A DNA stretch of 64,000 nt, from positions 1,476,001-1,540,000 of the forward strand of contig MU008167.1 in assembly GCA_010909165.1 (NCBI GenBank), written 5' to 3'. Below, one piece after another: positions 11,301 through 22,840 of this stretch; within the stretch, counting starts at the first letter, position 1; each line of letters opens with the position of its first letter. This DNA comes from Anthoceros angustus (taxonomy: Eukaryota; Streptophyta; Anthocerotopsida; Anthocerotales; Anthocerotaceae). The position numbers were made by a program, and so were the translations under genes. A model generated the notes under the pieces. The model was not told where the DNA came from. It made no database searches and was given only the letters and a program-made list of their open reading frames with translations.

Positions 11301-13991
11301 CCGACCTTGGGGTAGTAACCTAAACCATCTCCCAGCAAGCAGGACTTCACATCTAGACGCAAGCTTGCAAGTTCCATACCTCCTTCTTCAGCTCCTCTTT
11401 CAATGCAGCTGTTCCATACCTTCTTCTTCACCTCAGACAGTTTCAATAAACTCGAACTTGGAGGGCGTTGAACGAAGTCCAGCACATGTGAACTCGCAAG
11501 GAAAACCCCGCAAGGGTCAGTTCCCGCTGTGTGGGCGTGCCAGTTTCCATTCCATTACATATTTGAGATTAATGTGTGCGACAAGTTTGGTTGTTATTGT
11601 TGCTCTTGTCACCTTTCTTTTCCAGTTGAACCTTAGAAGATCGTCCCACCACCTTGGAAGACCATCCTTCCCACCATCTGGATGACTTGACAAAGCGACC
11701 AGGGTGAGTGTCCGAATCTGGACAGAAAATTCCCAGAGTGATTCGGCCAGTCAGTTGCTCGGCCGCTGGAGGAGACATACGGCTGCCGGCACGATGCATG
11801 TGCCGAGGAAGGTATCAACTGCTTGCCTGTGCAACATGCTACAGGACAATGGACGTGTTTCCCGAACAGCGCATTTAATAGTGGTTATTATGTGCACGCG
11901 ATTTTACAATCAGGAATATTGTTTCACTTTTTCCACTTGCTCTAGCTCCTGCAGTCTCTTGATTCTCTGCTGCACGGATTCCTATCTTACTTTTTGAGGA
12001 CACTTCTGGATTGATTCCTCCCTTCAGCTTATGAGATGCCTATTGCCTACCCTTATCAGAAGATATACTATGTTTGTCCTCTGGTGTCTGTCGCTTCTCA
12101 TGATGTTTATGGAAGGCACCACTGAAATCTGACAGGGAACAGTGGGGAGCATCTTGCGATGAAGGCTGTGAGGTCTTGAATGGCTCTGGGCTGCCACATG
12201 TCATGTCATAGAGAACTCTTTCCAACCAGTTGACGTTGTTTCCATGGTATGATGCTCTCTCGAAAGCAAGGGTGTTGAATGAATCTCAGCACATGGATTC
12301 TAGTCTTGGGTTTCGGTAGGAAGTAAGGGAAGAGATTGGAGACATCAGACTCCAGGGTGTCGAGGTCCTGAAGATGGTCAGTACTTGTTTTACAACATCC
12401 TGAGGCTGAGCTGGCGTGTCCTGAATTCTGAGCACTTGGTTGCCTTCCTTGTCTACTATCAGGCTGAGACACCCACTCACCTTATGAGCACAGAGCAGCA
12501 TACAGAAAACAAAGGGGATGAATCTTATGATTTGAAAGGCTTCCCTTCCGACACCAAAAAGACGGGGGCATGGAGAGCCTCTCTATTCTTCTTCGCCGGC
12601 ACGCCATTTTACCGCCACAGGAAGCCCTTTCACTCGCTGTCAGGAAGCGATCCATTCCCCGTCCGGCGGATGCCAGCTTATGAGATCTCCTTCAAGCAAG
12701 CAACAACGCAACCGACCTTGGGGTAGTAACCTAAACCATCTCCCAGCAAGCAGGACTTCACATCTAGACGCAAGCTTGCAAGTTCCATACCTCCTTCTTC
12801 AGCTCCTCTTTCAATGCAGCTGTTCCATACCTTCTTCTTCACCTCAGACAGTTTCAATAAACTCGAACTTGGAGGGCGTTGAACGAAGTCCAGCACATGT
12901 GAACTCGCAAGGAAAACCCCGGGTCAGTTCCCGCTGTGTGGGCGTGCCAGTTTCCATTCCATTACATATTTGAGATTAATGTGTGCGACAAGTTTGGTTA
13001 TTGTTGCTCTTGTCACCTTTCTTTTCCAGTTGAACCTTAGAAGATCGTCCCACCACCTTGGAAGACCATCCTTCCCACCATCTGGATGACTTGACAAAGC
13101 GACCAGGGTGAGTGTCCGAATCTGGACAGAAAATTCCCAGAGTGATTCGGCCAGTCAGTTGCTCGGCCGCTGGAGGAGACATACGGCTGCCGGCACGATG
13201 CATGTGCCGAGGAAAGGTATCAACTGCTTGCCTGTGCAACATGCTACAGGACAATGGACGTGTTTCCCGAACAGCGCATTTAATAGTGGTTATTATGTGC
13301 ACGCGATTTTACAATCAGGAATATTGTTTCACTTTTTCCACTTGCTCTAGCTCCTGCAGTCTCTTGATTCTCTGCTGCACGGATTCCTATCTTACTTTTT
13401 GAGGACACTTCTGGATTGATTCCTCCCTTCAGCTTATGAGATGCCTATTGCCTACCCTTATCAGAAGATATACTATGTTTGTCCTCTGGTGTCTGTCGCT
13501 TCTCATGATGTTTATGGAAGGCACCACTGAAATCTGACAGGGAACAGTGGGGAGCATCTTGCGATGAAGGCTGTGAGGTCTTGAATGGCTCTGGGCTGCC
13601 ACATGTCATGTCATAGAGAACTCTTTCCAACCAGTTGACGTTGTTTCCATGGTATGATGCTCTCTCGAAAGCAAGGGTGTTGAATGAATCTCAGCACATG
13701 GATTCTAGTCTTGGGTTTCGGTAGGAAGTAAGGGAAGAGATTGGAGACATCAGACTCCAGGGTGTCGAGGTCCTGAAGATGGTCAGTACTTGTTTTACAA
13801 CATCCTGAGGCTGAGCTGGCGTGTCCTGAATTCTGAGCACTTGGTTGCCTTCCTTGTCTACTATCAGGCTGAGACACCCACTCACCTTATGAGCACAGAG
13901 CAGCATACAGAAAACAAAGGGGATGAATCTTATGATTTGAAAGGCTTCCCTTCCGACACCAAAAAGACGGGGGCATGGAGAGCCTCTCTAT
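11171..13991 (+). repeat. 1.4-kb direct tandem duplication within the NPF cluster
   Basis: Unit 1 is 11171-12586 (1416 bp) and unit 2 is 12587-13991 (1405 bp). They are nearly identical; the visible differences are small indels of 5, 4 and 3 bases and a 1-base homopolymer change. The nine bases TCTTCTTCG occur at 11171-11179, at the internal junction 12587-12595 and at the right edge 13992-14000. Each unit ends with the first exon of the intact NPF gene, so exon 1 now exists twice. Three minus-strand open frames (61, 88 and 71 codons) recur in both units, but I recognise no family in them. Confidence 0.9.
12484..12726 (+). pseudogene. Chimeric NPF exon created at the duplication junction
   Basis: The duplicated copy of NPF exon 1 (ATG at 12484) runs straight, without a splice donor, into the 'AGTPFYRHRKP' block copied from the decayed NPF, giving an uninterrupted 80-codon frame that ends with a stop at 12726. 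The TM1 sequence that should follow exon 1 is missing, so it cannot make a transporter. It is a by-product of the tandem duplication. Confidence 0.8.
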
Positions 13992-16501
13992 TCTTCTTCG
14001 GTGAGCTAAATATTGCACCACAACCTGTACATGGCTGATCATGTCACTGTGTCCGTCACCTGTCCTTCAGCTGTTGGTTGAAACTGGCAGCACTTGCTGG
14101 TCAATGCAGGCATAGAATTCGGAGATACTGTTGGGCACCTGGCCATTGCCTTCAACCTGGTGCCCTATCTGGTGATCAACCTTCATCAAAGCAATGCGTA
14201 TGCCGCCACGACTTTCCAGAACTTCATGGGCACTTCCTACATCCTGCCGACAATCGGAGCATTCATTGCAGACTCCTACTTGGGCCGGTATTGGAGCATT
14301 GCAGTGGGCGCTGTCATTTACACCGCGGTAAGCACGACCTCCAAAGAGTCATCCATGGGTGCATCTTGTGTTGGCCAGATGTGATAATCTCAAAGGCCGT
14401 AATTTTGTACCATGGCAGGGGCTGTTGCTGCTCACTCTATCCACAACCATCACATCCCTGAAGCCCCAAGAGTGCACACCAACTCTGACACAGCCATGCC
14501 AACCCGCACACGGCAAGGTCATGGCAGTGTTCTTCGCTGCCATATACTTGGTGACGGTGGGAGCTGCTGGGGTGAAGCCTTGTGTGCCATCTATGGGCGG
14601 TGACCAGTTCGATGAATCCATTCCTGAAGAGAAGATCCAAAGGCCCAAGTACTTCAACCTCCTCTTCTGGGCTTTGCAGGCTGGCTCCCTGCTTGTCCTA
14701 ACAGTCATCGTCTACATCCAGGTATTTCTCGTACCCACCACAGCTGCTGCCCCACTGAATCACCTCGTACACAGCTTCAAGACTCTGCTTGGATCTGCAA
14801 TTCTGCAATGCAGCTGATGAGCACTGTTTTCCCTGCTGCACACCTTGTCAACAGGACAACCAGGGCAGGACTTGGGGCTTCGGAGTCCCCAGCGTCATCT
14901 TCGTGATCACCGTCCTCATCTTCTTCGCAGGAACACCATTCTACAGACACAAAAAGCCTGCAGGAAGCGGATTCACCAGAATGGCCCAAGTCTTGGTGGC
15001 ATCTCTCCGGAAGACCTTTGTAACCCACCCTGCCGACAGAAATGCCCTCTACGACAGCACCGACAAGAACGTAGCCCTGAAGGGAAGAAAACTCGCCCAC
15101 ACACACGCATTCAGGTCAGATGACCATCACTCCTTCATCATCACATGCTGCCCCTTCCTGCCATCATTTCCAATTCCCTTCCCCCTCCTTCTCACGTGCC
15201 TCCTGTTGCAGGTTTCTCGACAAGGCAGCAGTCGTGAGAAGCGGTGACTTTAACCCAGACGGCACACCAACAAGCCCATGGAAGCTGTGCCCCATCTCCC
15301 AAGTAGAGGAAACCAAGCGAGTGCTCCATGTCATACCCATCTGGCTCACCACCATCATCCCGTACTGCCTCTTCGCCCAGATCTTCAGCTACACCGTCAT
15401 CCAGAGCATCAGCATGAACCGCCACTTGGGGCCCAACTTCCAGATCCCCTACGCCTCCTTCAGCGCCTTCAGCTTCATCTTCGCCAGCATCGTCCTCCCC
15501 ATCTATGACCCAGTGCTCATGCCCCTCCTCCGAAAATTCACAGGTAAACACCCACTACCATCTTCAAAGTCTTCTTACAGGTTGCTCTCCATCCACTATG
15601 CTTCGCAAATGCACCCCCCCCCATCCAAGTCCTTTTACAAGCTTATCTCCGCCTTCTGTGATCCACAAATCTGTCTTCGCATCTGTGTCCTGTCATGCTG
15701 TCTTGCATCCTATACTGATGATCTTTCCGGCCATGAAAAAATTGAACATAAAATTTGAAAACATGATTGATGCCCAATAACACAGGTTGTTTGTTTGTTT
15801 GTTTGTATTATCGTGCAGGCAACCCGAAGGGCATGAGCACGCTCACCAGAATGGCGGTGGGGCTATTCATCTCCATCTTCTCCATGGTATCCGCAGCCTT
15901 AGTCGAGCAGAAGCGCAAAGGCGTGGCGCGCCGGGCGGGCCTCCTGGACAACCCGCTGCAACCTGTGCCCATCAGCGCGTTCTGGCTGGTTCCCCAGGTG
16001 GTGTTACTGGGGGTAACGGAGGTGTTTCTCTCCGTCGGGCAGCTCGATTTCTTCTACGAGGAGATGCCGGACGGGATGCGGGCCATGGGCACCGCGTTCT
16101 TCTGCTCCAGCGTGTCCGTGGGCTACTTCATCTCCAGCTTCATGGTGACCACGGTGACGCGAGCCACCCGGCACGGCAGCTACGGGGGCTGGCTGGCGCA
16201 GAATCTGAACCGGGGCGACCTCCAGAACTTCTACTGGACGCTGGCCGCCATGTCTGTCGTGAACCTCGGCTTTTACTTCCTGGCCGCCAAGCTCTACTCG
16301 TACAAGCGGGTGGAGGCCTTCCCCCGGCTGGACGGGGTTCGCCTTGATCCGGCCCGGGATTCCGTTGATTCCACATCTTCCGTTGCGACTGCTCCCAGAG
16401 CTTCCGATGTTCAGCTGCTCAAGAACCCGCAGTCGCAATCGGACGGTAGCTCCAGCCCCTGGCTTCACGTCACTTCACAGCATCAGCCAAGAATCGAGTG
16501 A
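13889..16501 (+). CDS. NPF (NRT1/PTR) family proton-coupled transporter, copy 1
   Basis: Six exons join in frame: 13889-14000, 14110-14327, 14419-14721, 14855-15114, 15212-15543 and 15819-16501 (635 aa, normal for the family). Seen: N-terminal 'KTGAWRASLFFF', TM1-TM2 region, FIADSYLGRYW, SLKPQEC, the GVKPCVPSMGGDQFDE loop, the PTR-type signature FNLLFWALQAGSL, AGTPFYRHKKPAGSGFTR before the central loop, and late TM helices with WLVPQVVLLGVTEVF and LDFFYEEMPDGMR. NPF proteins are plasma- or vacuolar-membrane carriers of nitrate, peptides, hormones or specialised metabolites; the substrate cannot be read from sequence. Oddity: the TM1 ExxER/K motif is replaced by EFGDT. Exon 1 lies within the second unit of the tandem duplication, so the gene and the chimeric copy share the same upstream sequence. 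Confidence 0.93.
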
Positions 16502-18120
16502 ATGCAGCACAAGAAGAAACAAGAAATTAAGTGAATGAATTGTATGTTAAGTATCCAGTTTCATAAATTACATATCTATATGTGTATCATACACAGGCAA
16601 ATTGGATGGCCTATAAAGATAGGGAGGATGGAGGTGGGAGGACCAGTGAAAAGTGGTCAGAACCTAAGAGCTATGTTCCATAACATAAAGCTATAGTCAA
16701 AAAATAGAGATCTATGCTCAAAATAATGAAAATATATTTAATAAAAAATAAATATTTGAGAGAATAGAGAATTAAATTTAATCAAATAAAAGGCTATATC
16801 TGATAAAATTAGAAAATTAAGTTTTATGAATAACAATGTGAAAAAATAATATTTGATAATAGTTGACTAAAAATAATGGATAGAAATTTAGACCTATCTA
16901 CTAGTAGAGTTACTAAGCTGAGGAAGCATTGTCAGCAAAATGAAGTTATCTCATCTAACTTATTATCAGTAGCTCAGAATTTTGGATCATAAGAGAGGTT
17001 ATTGTATATTTGAAAAATACCTAAAACCCTAATCAAGAAGATGAGCACTCTCGGTAGCTTCAATACATTGTAACATTTATTCTATTTATTATCATAAATA
17101 GATTGTTATATATATATTTATATTAAAGTAGATATTTACATCCTTGATGGTGCAGGCCACTGCTGTGACAAATATTGCTAGCAATCTCAAAACAATGAGT
17201 TCATAGGGTCTCTGTAATATATATAACTAGCAATCTCAAAAAGTTGAGTTCATAGGGTCTCTGTGATATATATTGCGAGCAATCTCAAAACGATGAGTTC
17301 ATAAGGTCTTTGTGACATATATTGCTAGCAATCTCAAAACGATGAGTTCATAGGGTCTCTGAGACAAATATTGCTAGCAATCTCAAAACGATGAGTTCAT
17401 AGGGTCTCTGTGATATATGTTGCGAGCAATCTCAAAACGATGAGTTCATATGGTCTCTGTGACATACATTGCTAGCAATCTCAAAACGATGAGTTCATAG
17501 GGTCTCAAATTAACATTCGTCTAATATATTTTTGTTGTCCTAAAAGTTTTTAAAAGTTTCGGTAAGTCTTTGAAGTTTCTTTCCTTCTAGTTATCCTATA
17601 TGATTATGATTGAAACATGATGGAATATAGATTATTTTGAGTATTTTTACTGGATCAAAATTTTCATCTTGTATTATTGAGTTTTGTTGCGGGCCCATGG
17701 AGACGTGCCGGTCGGTGATGGGCGGTGTTTTAGCTTTCCCAAGATCACAGAGAGTGTGACATCAAGTTTCTCATGTATGTTAACTATGATGCTTTTAATT
17801 TGATGGAAGTAAGACGTATAGTTGAGTTTTATGCCATGTCAAGAAGATATCGATTCTGGATCAAGTTGTGGCAGCGTGTAAACCTAGCATGTTATAATTG
17901 GCTGACATAATATAATATTGTTAAAAACTAATTGAGAATATATATGATCATAATATATACACATGCAATTAAGTAATGTGTTCAGGTAAATAACATACAA
18001 CGGTGATGTGAACATAATATAGCCGTCATTTTAAAAGGCACGTAAACTTCCGATTCTTCCTCCAATTGCGCACCAGCAAGTACGCAGCGACGTGGGAATC
18101 AAACGGTCCGAATGCCCTAG
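16502..18120. other. AT-rich intergenic region between the two NPF genes
   Basis: Strongly AT-rich with no gene. It carries the 49-bp minisatellite annotated separately. The right end leads into the promoter of the second NPF gene. Confidence 0.6.
17163..17507 (+). repeat. Minisatellite, seven units of exactly 49 bp
   Basis: The core GAGTTCATAGGGTCTCTG recurs at 49-bp steps (17197, 17246, 17295, 17344, 17393, 17442, 17491), each preceded by GCAATCTCAAAACGA-like sequence. Units differ by a few substitutions but not in length. Confidence 0.95.
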
Positions 18121-18124
18121 AAGA

Positions 18125-18131
18125 TATAAAA
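18125..18131 (+). promoter_or_regulatory. Probable TATA box for the second NPF gene
   Basis: GATATAAAAGGCCCC is a strong TATA context. A start about 30 bp downstream would give a long 5' UTR before the ATG at 19004, probably with an intron (a CAG/AAG-GTGAGT donor-like site lies at about 18439). Confidence 0.5.
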
Positions 18132-19003
18132 GGCCCCTCGCTCTCCTTCGCGTGTCTTCTTCCTTCGGGCGGGTAGCCAGAAACCAGTCTGCCTCTCCAG
18201 CTTGCGTCTCTCAGCTTCTCGCATTGCGAATGTACAGGTCCGGGGAAAGCTGTCCATCTGAAGCCACAAGTTAAGACGTCTTGGACCCTCTGCTGGGCCT
18301 GCCCAGCAAAATTTTGTAGATTTGCTTCAAGAGGAAGAAGCTTGCCCGAGTTGCCGTGCTGCAGGGATTTCCATCCGGGAACTTGAAGCTGCTTCAAGAT
18401 ATCGAAAAAGGGTGAACGTCAAGCTCGTAAGGAGAGCAGAAGGTGAGTCATTGTGCCCGGTTGTTGAGGAATGGAATGGAATGGAATGGAATGCACAGTG
18501 ACGGCGCCTGGATGCCGTGTTGTTACCTTGCCCTTGGAACTGGTGCTGATAACAACTGAAGGAGAAAGCTTAATCCTGTGGGGTATAAGGGGAACTTCGA
18601 GCTTGCAAACATTAAGAACCTTGAAGGGAAACGTTTGTTCATGCCGCAGAAAGTGAGTGCCTTGCAAGCCTCTTGTGTTGAAGAGAGAGAGCTGTAACGT
18701 GCAGAACTCGTTGTGGGTTGTAAGCAGCGGCTTACAACCGACGGCAGAGAGAAGGAATTAATTTGTGGGCTTGTGGTCTTAGACGTTAAACATTGTTGGG
18801 TGACGAGAAGAGAGAAGCTTGGAAGTGCAGCTGCCCTGGTTGGATGTAGCAAGCTTGCAATTTGTCTGACGGCGGTGTTTAATTTTGCCTAAGTGCAGGA
18901 ATTAGCAGCCGGTTCATGTGTGCCTGGCACGCATTGCCAGGCTTCAGAGGGCTGCAGCACGAAGGTATTCCCGGCGCCAGATTTCAAGTGGACCAAGATC
19001 GAC

Positions 19004-21736
19004 ATGTCCAACACCATGACACCGGAGGTATCTAGGTCCCGTAACGCTTGCAAGCACATGGATACATTCCTACACGCTTTGGATCAAGCAGGACCTGTAC
19101 ATCTGTGCGTCTCGGGGCTGAAGTCGATTTGGAACTGAAAGGATTTTGTGATGGCAGGATCAGTTGTCGCTGCGGTCCATAGACGATGAGTCGATGGACT
19201 GGACGGGGCTGCCTGCCGAGAAGAGCCAGTCGGGAACATGGAAGTCGTCTCCATTCATTTTCGGTAAGTTTTCTGGGTCTCCGCAGAATCGAAGGTACGC
19301 AAGCTAGCTCTGACAGGACTGGACATTGCAGTTTGTGAGCATTGCTGTGGTGATTAATTCGGGTGATTTCTGGTGTCCAGTTCTGCATTTTGGAGACGCT
19401 GTTGCCTCCTTGTCTGTTGCATCGAATCTGGTGCCCTACATGCTGCTGTCGCTGCATCAGAGCACCCAAAAGGCGTCCACAACTTACACCAACTTCATGG
19501 GAGCTTCGTACTTGATGCCCTTGGTTTGGGGATTCCTGGCTGACTCGTACCTTGGGCGGTATCGAACACTTGGACTCTCCTCTCTGGTCCTCATCTGGGT
19601 AAAGAGCTTCTGATGTGTTGAAAAGATGCGCAATGTAGCAATACAATGTTGCAAGCACTACACATCAAAAGAAATGTCTCAGAATAGGGAAGCCAGCGTG
19701 CCCTCGATAAGGAAGTTAACATATTTGCATGTATGGATGCCAGGGGATGTTGGTGTTGTCCATGTCGACATCACTGGAGAGTCTGAAGCCTCCACCTTGT
19801 GTACCATCCGAGCCCTGCGGGCCAGCACAGGGCCAATCCATGGCTGTGTTCTATGCTGGGCTTTACATGATCTGCATAGGGTCGGGAGGGATCAAGCCGT
19901 GCACACCCTCATTTGGAGGAGACCAATTCGACGATTGTGACCTAGAAGAGAAGAGGCAGAGGCCTCTCTTCTTCAATCTCCTCTTCCTGTCTCTGCAGCT
20001 GGGGTCTTTGATCGTGCTGACGCTGATCGTCTATGTTCAGGTATCACCATTCCTGTATGAATTCATATCGCCCATGGATGCCACCAGTTAGCAAGTAATC
20101 TCAGCGTTGGAAGCTTCCGGAAATTTCTTGCAGGACAACGTGAGCAGAACTGTAGGATTCGGGATTCCAGGAGCTCTATTTCTGGGCTGTGTGGTATTCT
20201 TCTTTTTGGGCACGCCGATTTACAGGTACAAGAAGCCTGCCGGAAGCGGGTTCACTCGAATCGCACAGGTGGTTTATGCTGCTATGAGGAAGCGGTCTGA
20301 GCCCTTCCCTGCCCACCACAACCGCCTGTATGACATCCCGGATAAGTATCTGACGTCAGAAATGAGAAGACGAGAGCTTCCCCACACAACCAGCTTCAGG
20401 TTCACAAGATTTCTTCATGGGTGCATGAAATTTCAACACATGCATGCAATGTGGACATGCCAAACAACTAAAATGCATGGTCACAAAACGTATTCTTGCA
20501 ACTTTATTGTTGACATTCATGAAAAATGCAGGTTCTTGGACCGAGCAGCCATCGTCACGGAAGCAAGCAGCATCCACCTCAGGGACGAAGGCATCGTGCC
20601 CATAAGCCCCTGGAAGCTCTGCCCTGTGACACAAGTGGAGGAGGTGAAGCAGGTGCTGAGAATCATCCCCATCTGGATCACCAGCGTCCTCCCCTACTGC
20701 CTGTTTGCCCAGGTGAGCAGTTATACCGTCGTCCAGACCTTCTCTCTGGACCGCCACATCGGGAGCTTCACCATTCCACATGCCACATTCAGCATCTTCA
20801 CCGTCGTCACAGCAGGAATCATCCTATGCCTCTTCAACCCTGTGCTGGTGCCTCTTACCCGCCTCATCTCAGGTAAGACTACTATGGATCTCATGAACAA
20901 CACAAACAAGTTCTTCTCATGTTATATGATGTCTGAAGCTCATGTATCAGTAAAGACTAGCCTGAACAACGACAAGAACAGAAACAAAGTTCTACTCATG
21001 CAAGTGAAACGTGTGAGATTCATGCAAGTCCATGTGAGAAATAGCAAGTTCTATTGGTTCTATATGTGACATTTTGGTGATGCCATGTGATTGTGAACAA
21101 CTGTGCTAGCTGAAATTTTGCACTGTTAGCACAAACATTAAGCATGATTTTATTTGATTGCACTTGGAAGCAGGCAATCCGAGAGGCATCACCACATTGC
21201 AGAGGATGGGAGTGGGCATGGTGACATCAGTATTCGCCATGGTGGCAGCCAGTGTGGTGGAGATTAAGAGGAAGGCCATAGCAGCGGAAGAAGGGCAACT
21301 GGACAGCCCAATGATGCAGCTGCCCATGAGTGCTTTCTGGCTGATTCCCCAAGTGAGCATTCTGGGGATAACCGAAGCCTTCTTCATGGTAGGGCAGATG
21401 GAGTTCTTCTACGACGAGATGCCAGACAAGATGAGGTCGACGGGGGAAGCCTTCTTCTGTGCAGCCATCGGAGTGGGCTACTTCCTCACATCCTTCCTCA
21501 TCACCGTCGTGTGTCGACTCACCAGGAACGGATCCCACCAGGGCTGGCTGGCTCCCAACATCAACCAAGGCAACCTGGAGAACTTCTACGGCCTGCTTGC
21601 CATCATGTCCATAGCTAACACCTGCTTCTTCCTCATCGCTGTCAGGTCCTACCAGTACAAGAGGACCAGAGAAGTTCCTCCTGGAGAACGCCAGCCTTCC
21701 CGCCCATACACCGTTGTCCACCAGCCCGCCGTGTGA
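19004..21736 (+). CDS. NPF (NRT1/PTR) family proton-coupled transporter, copy 2
   Basis: Seven exons join in frame: 19004-19027, 19158-19263, 19381-19598, 19744-20040, 20134-20399, 20532-20872 and 21174-21736 (604 aa). Exon 1 encodes only eight residues; its phase fits exon 2, which carries DWTGLPAEKSQSGTWKSSPF typical of the NPF N-terminus. Also seen: FLADSYLGRY, SLKPPPC, GIKPCTPSFGGDQFDD, FNLLFLSLQLGSL, GTPIYRYKKPAGSGFTR, SPWKLCPVTQVEE and FWLIPQVSILGITEAF. Intron positions correspond to those of copy 1, so the two are tandem paralogues. Oddity: TM1 has HFGDAV where most NPFs have ExxER/K, while the Lys of the G-I-K-P-C loop is kept. The substrate is unknown. The gene is open throughout and probably functional. 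Confidence 0.93.
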
Positions 21737-22149
21737 AGCATAGTCTCCATCGATCCCACAATGAACCATGAACTGATAGTTCAGAATTTCTTTTGCTAGT
21801 TAGATTTTTTGACTTTTTCTTCGCAACTAAATTAAATAATTACATATATTAATTCATTATTTTTAAATTGATATAATTTTTAATTAAAATAAAATTGGAA
21901 AAGAAACCCAAAAATACAGTGAATTTATTTATTTGTTGTTACATTTATGTGCACATGTGGTTTGCACGAGGGAACCTGACATGCCCCTTGATAGCAGGAA
22001 TCTTACCCATGAGACTTTTTGTTTTGTATAAAAATATTGACTTTTTGTTTTGTATAAAAATATTAACATCTTTCGTGACTCTTGTTTTTTTTTCTTAAGG
22101 TTAGTTTCTATGTCTAATTGTACTTGTGACATGTAAAAGAGTGTGAAGC

Positions 22150-22420
22150 TCCTTTGTGCTTCTTGGAGATGCTTGAGGATGGAACATCTATATCTCAAAA
22201 GGAATTCCATGTCTTTAAGTTTGGTGACGATTGATATGAAAATAAAAAGAAGCACAAAGAATTGAGAGTTGAAAAAACTCGAGGTAGTCGTTCTCCACCT
22301 ACTATGCTCTCTGGAGTAATTTCTCCGAGATGCTTTGAGGATGCAGCATCTATATTTCAAAAGGGATTATGTGTCTTTGAATTGGCTGATGAGTGATATG
22401 AAAATAAAAAGGAGGAGGAG
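22150..22420 (+). repeat. Degenerate tandem pair, spacing about 165 bp
   Basis: GAGATGCTTGAGGATGGAACATCTATAT...TGATATGAAAATAAAAAG-like sequence at about 22164-22250 recurs, diverged, at about 22326-22410. Probable remnant of an unknown repeat. Confidence 0.6.
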
Positions 22421-22479
22421 GAATTAAGAGCTAGGCAGCCTCAAGCCAACTAGTGCATAAGGTTAGTGCTGACCGGAAA

Positions 22480-22840
22480 CATGGGGTCAATTTTGTCGCA
22501 AACCAATCCGCCAGTTATTACTGATTCAATATCATTTGATAGAACTTGAGGAGATCTAAAGGAACATAATGATGCCATGTATGTATTATTTTGAGTCACT
22601 ATAGCAACAATTTCATGTGAAAGAAGGAACACGGGCCTTGAGTAATTCTATAGCTTCGAAAAAGCGAGGTCAATTTCTCATAGATCACTAAGCCAATTGT
22701 TAATGTTTTGATGTCTTTGACGAAAGGAACATAATGATACTATGCTTATATTTTTTTTGAGTCACTGTAACAACGGATACATGTGAAAGAAGGAATGCCG
22801 ACCTTGAGTAACTTTGCAGCTTTGGAAAGTACTCCGTTGT
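22480..22840 (+). repeat. Second degenerate tandem pair, spacing about 180 bp
   Basis: A block with GGTCAATTTTGTCGCAAACC, AAAGGAACATAATGATGCCATG, TTGAGTCACTATAGCAAC and CATGTGAAAGAAGGAA is followed by a second diverged copy of the same order (GGTCAATTTCTCATAG, AAAGGAACATAATGATACTATG and so on). Confidence 0.6.

Noticed and set aside
15787-16347. 186-codon alternative frame in the last exon of NPF copy 1
   Set aside because: High GC in the exon opens several frames; only the frame continuing from exon 5 gives NPF sequence.
17163-17507. CRISPR-like array
   Set aside because: Units are contiguous 49-bp tandem repeats without unique spacers, in a plant nuclear context.
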